Part shown: piece after piece, positions 7,040 through 13,117 of the stretch
Numbering within the stretch: position 1 is the first letter of the stretch
Layout of the letters: every line of letters begins with the position of its first letter
Assembly: GCA_001662425.1 (NCBI GenBank)
Contig: BDDC01000273.1
Coordinates: forward strand, 3,316 to 16,432
Direction of reading: 5' to 3'
Origin: Chlamydomonas sphaeroides
Lineage: Eukaryota > Chlorophyta > Chlorophyceae > Chlamydomonadales > Chlamydomonadaceae
Length of the DNA stretch: 13,117 nucleotides
Position numbers and translations under genes: made by a program
Notes under the pieces: model-generated
The model's database searches: none
Told to the model about the DNA's origin: nothing
The model's input: the letters and a program-made list of their open reading frames with translations, nothing else

Positions 7040-10000
7040 ATGCCGCCGACAGGCGGCGGCGCTGCCCTGACCGCCGCCGCCCGCGGCCGCCGCGCCGCGC
7101 CGGCGGGTCGCCGCCGCGCCGCCGCTGGCGCCGCCGCACCGGCGGCCGGCGCTGGCGGCCGGCGGCCCGCGGGCGGCAGGCTGCTGCGAGCGGCGGCGGT
7201 GGCGGCTGCCGCGGCGCTGCTCGCGCTGCTGCTGGGCGCTGCGCCGGGTGAGCCGGAGCATGGAGGGCTAACAGCCGAGCCGGCTGGGCGCCTATCCGTC
7301 CGCGCAGGCCGCCTGCAATCCCGTACCCCTCACCCTGCTCGGCGCCTTGCTACCGTACCTCCGCGTGCTCGCGTTGCTTGGCGCGCTGGCCCTGGTCCCG
7401 GCACCCTAGCGCAGCAGCAGCCTCTGCTAGGAGCAGCCTCCTGGCCTCTGCCGCCGGTGCCGCCTCTGCCGGCGCCCCCCCTCGGGTGGCGCTGCAGCTG
7501 CAGTCCCACCTTTAGGGCTATGGGCTATGGGCGCCGACAAGCCCACAGCCGTTGGCGCTATAGCCCTTCCGACCCCGGCGCCCCTGCGGCCGGGCGCTCT
7601 TCATTTCATGCCCTTCAAACCCCTGCGCCCCTGCCCAGTCCCCGCCGCCATACCGCATCCCCGTCCTCCCCAGCGGTCTCTTGCACGTGCCGCCCTTGTC
7701 CGCCCCCTCGCCCCGCCCGGCGCCCTGGCCGGGCCAGCGCCCGGTCCCTGTGCGCCCCCCAGCGGTCCAAAACAGCGACCGTGGCCCCTCACCAGCCCTC
7801 ACCGCCCCTTCACCCCACCCCTCGCCCAGGCCTCGCCAGCACCGAGCGTTCTGCCGCCGCCGCGGTCTACGTCAGCGAGCTGATGGCGGTCAACCGTGGC
7901 GCCGTGACGGACGAGGCCGGGTCCAGCCCCGACTGGCTGGAGCTGCACAACGCCGACCCGGGCGACGTCAGCCTCAAGGTGCGGACCTGGAGGACCCACG
8001 GGGCGGCCAGGGCTCTCGATTCGTAAATCAGCGTGTAAAGGGTTGATGTGCAAGGCCACCGAGCGCCTGGGGTCTCAGGGGGGTGGACGCCGGCTGGAGC
8101 TGCGCAATGGTGAGCCGGCGGGCTGTTGAAGCGCCGCTGCTGAGGCCCACGGCCGCTGGCCGCGAGCTGCCGGCCTGGGGGCCCTTGGGGGCCATGTGAA
8201 GCACAGCGCAGAGCCGGCGGGCGGCGGTTCCTGAGGGGGCCGGCGGTTACCAGAGTCAGGATGTCCTCGGGCAGGCGCCCCATGTGGAGGCGAGGGTGGG
8301 AGCGAAGCGAAGCGGAGCTGGGGGCTCGCCGGCGCCGCAGCAGGGGGAGCGTGGCCGGAAGCTGGCAGGGAGTCACTTTTGGGTCCCGTCTCCCCAGGGG
8401 CACAGGGGGCCACAGCGCACGGCGCGCCTCCCGCCGCCCACTCGGCCGGAGTCTGCCTGCAGGGCAGGGCAGCGCAGGGCCGAAAGCTGGCAGGGAGCTG
8501 TTCTTGGGTCCGAACCCTCCAGCGGCACACGGGCTACGCCACTGCCGCCCCAGCACGCGCCTGCAGGTGCAGTGGTTGTGTCCCATGGACTGAGCTGTTG
8601 CCACGCCACCTCACACTTGTCCTCTTACGCTAGGCCTCGCCTGCTTGGCGCAGGGCTGGCTGCTGCAGTCGGGCAACAGCAGCTGGGCCTTCCCCGACGG
8701 CGCCGCCATCGCCGCCGGCGCCTACCTGCTCGTCTTCCTGCGAGGCAAGGCATAGGGAGACGGAGTACGTCTGGAGGTGTGCAAGTTTGATTGCAGGCCA
8801 CGGAAGAGGGGAGGGGGTTGCTGCGCCGCGGCCAGCCGAGCAGCGGGCTATCTCGCAGCGGCGGCGCGCGAGCCGGGTGATCGCCGCGCTCTCCGCCCCC
8901 GCCTTGCCGCCCCCCACCCATGCGCGATCGCGGTCCAAACCTCTGGCCAGCTCCAGCCCAGCCACGGGGCCCGCGCAACCGCCCTCCGCCTTCCTCGCGC
9001 CTCAGGCCCCAATGCCGGCCCGCCGCCAGCCGCCGCCAACGCCAGCCGCATCTACGCCGCTGGCCTCCGGCTGCCTGACGGCGCCGCCGGCCCGGGCCCG
9101 GACGGGCCGCTGCTGCAGCTGCTGCGCCCTGACGGCGGCGTGGCCAGCGGCGTGGGCTCCATCATGCCGCGGTGCGTGCCTACTCGGTGTTTCGGCGCAC
9201 TTGTGCCTTGGGTTGCCAATCTAAAAACTGATCATCTTACTGAGTCCCATCATGAAATTGCCGGGGTGCGAGTCTGGCGCGGTGCATGTGCCCCTTCACC
9301 TCCTCGCCGCCCCAACCCGTCGCTCGGCCTGCCGCTGCCAGCCTGTCCGCTTGCCCCCCACTCGCCTTGCCCTCCACCCCTCCGCAGGCAGCTCGCCAAC
9401 GTGAGCTACGGCTACCCGGCCGAGGACGCCGGCGGCGGTGTGGCGCGCGACGCAGCGGCCGCGGCGCCGCTGACCTACCTGTCCCAGCCCACGCCGGGGA
9501 AGCCCAACGCGGGGCCGCTACGCTCGGGGCCCTTGGTCATCAGGTGGGGGCCGGCCAGCACACCACACCACACCACACGCCGCACAACACTGCCGCCGCT
9601 GGTGCCGCTGCCTGGGTTGACCACCGAGCAAGCAGCCCCACGCCGCGGGCCCCCCATGCCCAGCTGCTACGCGGTGTGTGGAACCCACACCAACACCACC
9701 CGACTCGGCCACACCCCACCCGCCGCCGTCTAGCTGCTGCTGCTCTACAGCTCTCAGGCTCCTCACGAAGCCCCCCGACGGCCCCCGCTCTGCCTTGCCT
9801 GCTCGCCCGCCGCCGCAGCGCCCTGCGCGCCGACGCCTCGGCGCCGCGGCCGCCGCCCGGCTCCGACGTCGTCATCAACATCACGCTGGCGCCCAACCTG
9901 GCGGCCGTGGATGACTCATCCGTCGTACTGTCGTACCGGGTCGGCTGGGAGAAGGAGCAGGACGTGGCAGCGCAGCGGCTGGACGAGGAGGGCCCGGGTG

Positions 10001-12816
10001 AGCCACCGCGTGCGTGTCTACTCTTGCCGGATGCATGACTTGCCGTTGATGCCAGCTCACAGCACCTTTGGCGCTAACACACACCGTGGCGCCGAGCGAA
10101 TGAAGGCGCCCTGGTGCTACGCAACGCCGTACCACGACGCTGCCGTTCGACACGCACCCTCGGGCTGAGTAACCCCTGCCGCCCCTCCCGCCCTCGCGAC
10201 CGCCACCACCACAGGCGGTGAGCTGCGCTATGCCGCGTCCATCCCCCACACCCGCTTCAAGGCGGGCGACCTGCTCCGCTGGCGCGCGCGCGCCGCCGAC
10301 GCCTCGGGCTACGGCTCGGACGAGGCCGGCAAGGCGGCGGCGGCGGCGGCTGGGGAGGCCTTTGCGCCGCGCTACGAGGGCACGGTGGTGGACCTGCCCG
10401 CGGAGGCGGTGGTGACGGCCGAGGTGCCCATTCTGGAGTGGTGCGTTGCGGGGGTCAGGTCTTCCCCATGATGCTCCCGCATCGCATCAGGGCGTTTCAT
10501 TTGCACGGGCGCTAGGGCCCCGCCGCGACCGGCTGGGGGATCGGGGGCCGCTGGCGCAGCCAACACATAGGTTTCATGATTGCACCTACATGGCTTGCTG
10601 CATGCATTCATCTAGCTATTTACGGCTAGCTATCCATCGCTCAAGAACACACGGGCGGCGTGTTACCTGCAACGTACGAAAGAACACACACACACACACA
10701 CACACACTCGCACGCACAAACGTGCAGGTTCACTCCCGACCTGGCGGCCGCCACGACAACCCAGGGCGCGGAGGGGCAGGTCCTGTTCTTCAACGGCAGG
10801 CTGTATGACGCCGTGGAGACCAGGTACGGATCCGCACGACGCACGTACGTCGTACGGGGCTGTGCAGCGGGCCGGGGTCCGGCACGAGCTGATGGCCCCA
10901 TCTTGCTGGCGGTGGCCGTATGCCCGCTGCGGCCACGCCCCCCCCCACGCCGCCCCTGCTCCTGCAGACGCCGAGGCGTCACATCGCTGACGTGGCCCAA
11001 GCCCAAGCTACGCTTCATTGTCAAGGTGACTCCTAAGGGCCATGCTGTCTCAGGTAACCTCCAATGACTGTTCCATGCTGGTCCGAAAGTATGAAGGTCC
11101 ATGCAGTCCACCCAAGGTCCATATCGTAGCTCGCGGGTTCCCTCCAAGGCGCGCTCCACACACCACACTGCACCCAGCCATCGCGGATAAGTGCAGCGCT
11201 GGGGCCGCCGCTCCGCCAGGACTCCCGCCCCCTCCGTGCAGCCGTCGTGTCTTAGTCACGAGGGCTGATTGCGTATGGGGCGCGTGCGGCTGTTCGAGCC
11301 ACGCCCGTGGCTCGCGAGGCCTCGCCAGCGCCGCCCGATCGCCGCGCCCCGACCGCCGCATGCCGGGCGCGCTCCTCTGCCCCAGCCCCTCGCCAGCGGT
11401 GCCTTGCCAGGTCCTCCCGCCCGCCCGCCTCCCGCCTGCAGGACTTCCTCATGGACCCCTCGTTGCCCCCAGTTGACTCGTTTGGGCTGCAGTCCTTCTG
11501 GTGCGCCGGGCAGGCGGGTGGGCAGCGGGTGGGCAGCGGAGCACGGGCGGGAGAACACGGGCGCGCGGGATCGGGGCTGCGTGGCGCTGGCGGAACATGG
11601 GTGTTGCCGTGGTGGAGGGGTGCTGCCGCGCACCTGCTTCTTCCCCCGCTGGCAGGGGAGCCGCGATCCTCCTGGCGGGGGACGGGGAGAGGGGACGTGC
11701 CGTGGGCAGGCGGGGTTGGAAGGGGCCAGGGGCCGAGGTTGCAGGCAAAGGCTCACGCAGGCGGGGGCAAGCCGTGGCTGAGCTGCGGACGGGCATTCGC
11801 CCTTCAACTCCCCGCGCTGCCGCTTACAAGCGTGCGCGAGCGTGTGTTTACTCTTGCGGAAAGGAAGTGGGGAACAACGAGCGTGTGCGTGTGTTCCAGT
11901 GTTAGGTAGAACAGAACCGTGTGCATGTGTGTTTGTGCACGCCGCAGGTACGAGCTGGGCGAGCGGAGCTACATGAAGGAGACGCTGGCGCTGCAGGTGG
12001 GTCGGTGGGCGGCGCGGCAGCAGCTGAGGGGGCTGCCGACGAGCCGCCAGCACGCTTGGCTCGCTGCGTCCCGAGGCCCTACCCCCGTGCGAGGCTCCAG
12101 AGCCCGCATGCAGCCCGCCGCCGCAGCGCCCTGGCCCGATCGCCACGAACACCTCCGCTGCCCCGTGGCCACACCCGCCCCGCCCCTGTCCTGGCCCCTG
12201 TCCTGGCCCCTCCCTCCCCAACCTCTGGCCTTCAGCACGTGCGCGACGCTGGCGCCACCACCCCCTGCTCCACGAGCGCCCCGCCGCACCGTCCCTCACA
12301 TCCCCTTACCCTGTCGGAACGCTTCTCAGCTGGCACGCCCTTTGCCCCTCCACGCCCTCCGCCCCAGTTCCTGCGCGACGCCGGCGCGGTGGCGCCCTGG
12401 TCGGAGCACGTGCACGTGCGAGTCAACGGCGCGTTCTGGGGCCTCTTCGCCTTCGTGGAGACGCTCGAGAACGAATACCTCGACGTACGTGCGTACGACA
12501 TGCGTACGGCATGCGTACGGTATCGCATGCGCAGGCGGCGTGTATACCGTAGCGTGTACGGCGTATGCGCTGCGTCGAGGCACACCACCGCACAGGAGCA
12601 CGCGCAGCGCCTTGCAGCGTCCTGCCTGCCGTGACGCGCCAAGGACTGCCGTGACGTGCTTCGCCCCTCGCCCCTCCCTCCCCCCGCCCGACCCGCGCAG
12701 CGCTACGGCCTGCCCCGCAGCGGGCCGCTGTTCAAGTCGGTGAGCGGCGAGCTGAGCAACCTGCGTTGGGACCTGCCGTTGGACGAGTACCCGTCCTTCT
12801 GGGAGAAGGAGAACAG
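7040..12816 (+). CDS. membrane-anchored or secreted protein with lamin tail and CotH kinase domains (partial, at least 13 exons)
   Basis: Exons are 7040-7247, 7830-7978, 8634-8744, 9006-9171, 9388-9543, 9819-9997, 10215-10440, 10728-10823, 10968-11025, 11442-11500, 11948-11996, 12368-12484 and 12701-12816, giving about 563 residues; the end is outside the window. Residues 1-50 are Ala/Arg/Gly-rich, and 51-68 form a hydrophobic Ala/Leu helix (signal anchor or signal peptide). A lamin tail domain follows from about 82 (VYVSELMAVN, DWLELHN, WAFPDG, closing PTPGKPN near 247-252). Residues 265-398 form an Ig-like beta-rich linker. CotH features begin near 417 (VLFFNGRLYDAVETR) and continue with SYMKETLALQFLRDAG, VNGAFWGLFAFVETLENEYL and GPLFKSVSGELS. 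CotH proteins are atypical secretory kinases in spore formers. Algal substrates are unknown, and the C-terminal catalytic part is not visible. Four N-glycosylation sequons (134, 168, 216, 284) agree with a lumenal or extracellular location. Intron 3 is GC-AG. The join at intron 2 is off by one base (8633/8634), so this gene may contain a sequence error or lesion. Confidence 0.88.
8353..8537. repeat. imperfect direct repeat of about 60 bp, 125-bp period, in intron 2
   Basis: The segment at 8353-8413 (GGCCGGAAGCTGGCAGGGAG, then TTGGGTCC and GGGGCACA) is repeated with substitutions at 8478-8537 (GGCCGAAAGCTGGCAGGGAG, then TTGGGTCC and GCGGCACA). It lies in the largest intron of the LTD-CotH gene. 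A shorter direct repeat GAGCCGGCGGGC lies at 8112-8123 and 8211-8222 in the same intron. Confidence 0.75.
8745..9005 (+). other. non-canonical GC-AG intron (intron 3 of the LTD-CotH gene)
   Basis: Exon 3 ends in CTG CGA G followed by GCAAGG, the sequence typical of GC donors. The acceptor is CCTCAG at 9000-9005. Reading on, the frame meets TAG at 8753, so an intron is required, and no GT donor is available in the right phase close by. The join gives Arg-Gly-Pro-Asn in frame with the domain-like exon 4, which supports this donor. Confidence 0.75.
9559..9578. repeat. (CACAC)4 short tandem repeat in intron 5
   Basis: Four copies of CACAC lie 15 bases after the donor of intron 5 of the LTD-CotH gene. 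It is a simple repeat with no coding role. Confidence 0.9.
10684..10707. repeat. (AC)12 microsatellite in intron 7
   Basis: Twelve AC dinucleotides sit only 20 bases before the acceptor of intron 7 (exon 8 starts at 10728), in the place of the usual polypyrimidine tract. The length is probably polymorphic between strains. Confidence 0.95.
12183..12206. repeat. 12-bp tandem duplication in intron 11
   Basis: CCCCTGTCCTGG is present twice head to tail. It lies inside the pyrimidine-rich part of intron 11 of the LTD-CotH gene. Confidence 0.9.
12485..12545. repeat. CGTACG-rich repeat cluster at the start of intron 12
   Basis: The first 60 bases of the intron are made of GTACG words. An exact 11-bp tandem pair CATGCGTACGG lies at 12499-12520, and related GTACGTGCGTACG and TATCGCATGCGCA units flank it. 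Several overlapping palindromes (CGTACG, GCATGC, TGCGCA) result. It adjoins the donor of intron 12. Confidence 0.8.
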
Positions 12817-13069
12817 GTGCGGCGTGGGCAGGGGGCCGGCATGGTGCTGCGCGCTGCCCGCTTGCAAGATTCCAGGCTGCGTACGTTCAGGGTTTGTAGG
12901 GTTAGGGCTCATACGGATAGCTCCTCCACCCAACATCTTGGTGAGGGGGTGCAAGGGAGGAAGCACGTGGGGACTTAGGGAGGAGGCCACGCGGCTTGGT
13001 GTCGGTTTCATGGGCCACTGCGGCGGCTTGACGCGTGCAGCGGCAGTGCGCCAGACAGGCATGGGGCGT

Positions 13070-13107
<38 letters not shown>

Positions 13108-13117
13108 GCCGGGGGGG
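12817..13117 (+). other. intron 13 and possible start of exon 14, running into a poly-G edge
   Basis: GTGCGG opens an intron after exon 13, which ends in phase 2 with AG. A possible acceptor (GTGCAG) ends at 13040. The following bases can be read in phase as S-G-S-A-P-D-R-H-G-A-W, but the reading runs straight into G-only sequence and shows no CotH similarity that I recognise, so exon 14 is unproven. Confidence 0.3.
13070..13105. repeat. G36 homopolymer at the right edge
   Basis: There are thirty-six consecutive G, followed by CCGCC and seven more G to the window end. Such a run at an edge fits either an unresolved simple repeat or a sequencing artefact such as dark-cycle poly-G. As DNA it could form G-quadruplexes. 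Confidence 0.9.

Noticed and set aside
6746..8026. 426-codon open frame read as one exon
   Set aside because: It crosses the 5' leader, exon 1, a 582-bp intron and exon 2. The intron has a clean GTGAGC donor and CCCAG acceptor with matching phase, and its translation is Pro/Ala/Arg filler.
8112..8537. Possible CRISPR-like or coding tandem array
   Set aside because: Only two diverged copies of each unit exist, they lie in a eukaryotic intron, and spacing is irregular.
7867..8604. 245-codon open frame on minus
   Set aside because: It is antisense to LTD exon 2 and intron 2, and its composition is typical of a GC-rich shadow frame.
11256..12299. 347-codon open frame on minus
   Set aside because: It is antisense to exons 10 and 11 of the LTD-CotH gene and the surrounding introns, with low-complexity Pro/Arg/Gly content.

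Overview
The window is nuclear DNA from a green alga, most likely a volvocine or Chlamydomonas-like member of the Chlorophyceae. The reasons are very GC-rich coding exons with codons ending mostly in G or C, many short introns (9 in one gene, at least 13 in the other), polypyrimidine-CAG acceptors, a single TGTAA-type poly(A) motif behind the first gene, and a cytosolic-type glutamine synthetase that starts and ends as the Chlamydomonas GLN1 family does. No bacterial-type operon, CRISPR array, phage or intact transposon was seen.

Layout. Positions 1-530 are Ala/Gly/Pro-coding low-complexity DNA that looks codon-like on both strands. Positions about 430-850 on the minus strand read like an unknown protein interrupted by a 5-bp tandem duplication and preceded by a C12 run, so probably a gene relic. 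Positions 863-2430 are less GC-rich intergenic DNA with no convincing gene. A perfect 14-bp palindrome lies about 200 bp before the first start codon. Positions 2640-6084 (+) hold a complete ten-exon type II glutamine synthetase gene (GLN1-like, 382 codons, all introns GT-AG, all phases consistent, all catalytic motifs present). Its 3' UTR probably runs to a TGTAA at 6722-6726 and contains a perfect 9-bp GC hairpin. From 7040 to the right edge (+) lies a second gene with at least 13 exons. It encodes a signal-anchor or secreted protein with a lamin tail domain, an Ig-like linker and the first part of a CotH-type kinase domain; its 3' end is outside the window. The last 48 bases are almost entirely G.

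The two genes are tandem on the + strand with about 950 bp between coding regions. Glutamine synthetase makes glutamine from ammonium and glutamate in the cytosol. The LTD-CotH protein should act in the secretory pathway or outside the cell. Nothing in the sequence links the two functionally. The most interesting parts are the LTD-CotH architecture in an alga, its GC-AG intron, a 1-nt phase conflict at its intron 2, and the unexplained minus-strand relic at the left end.
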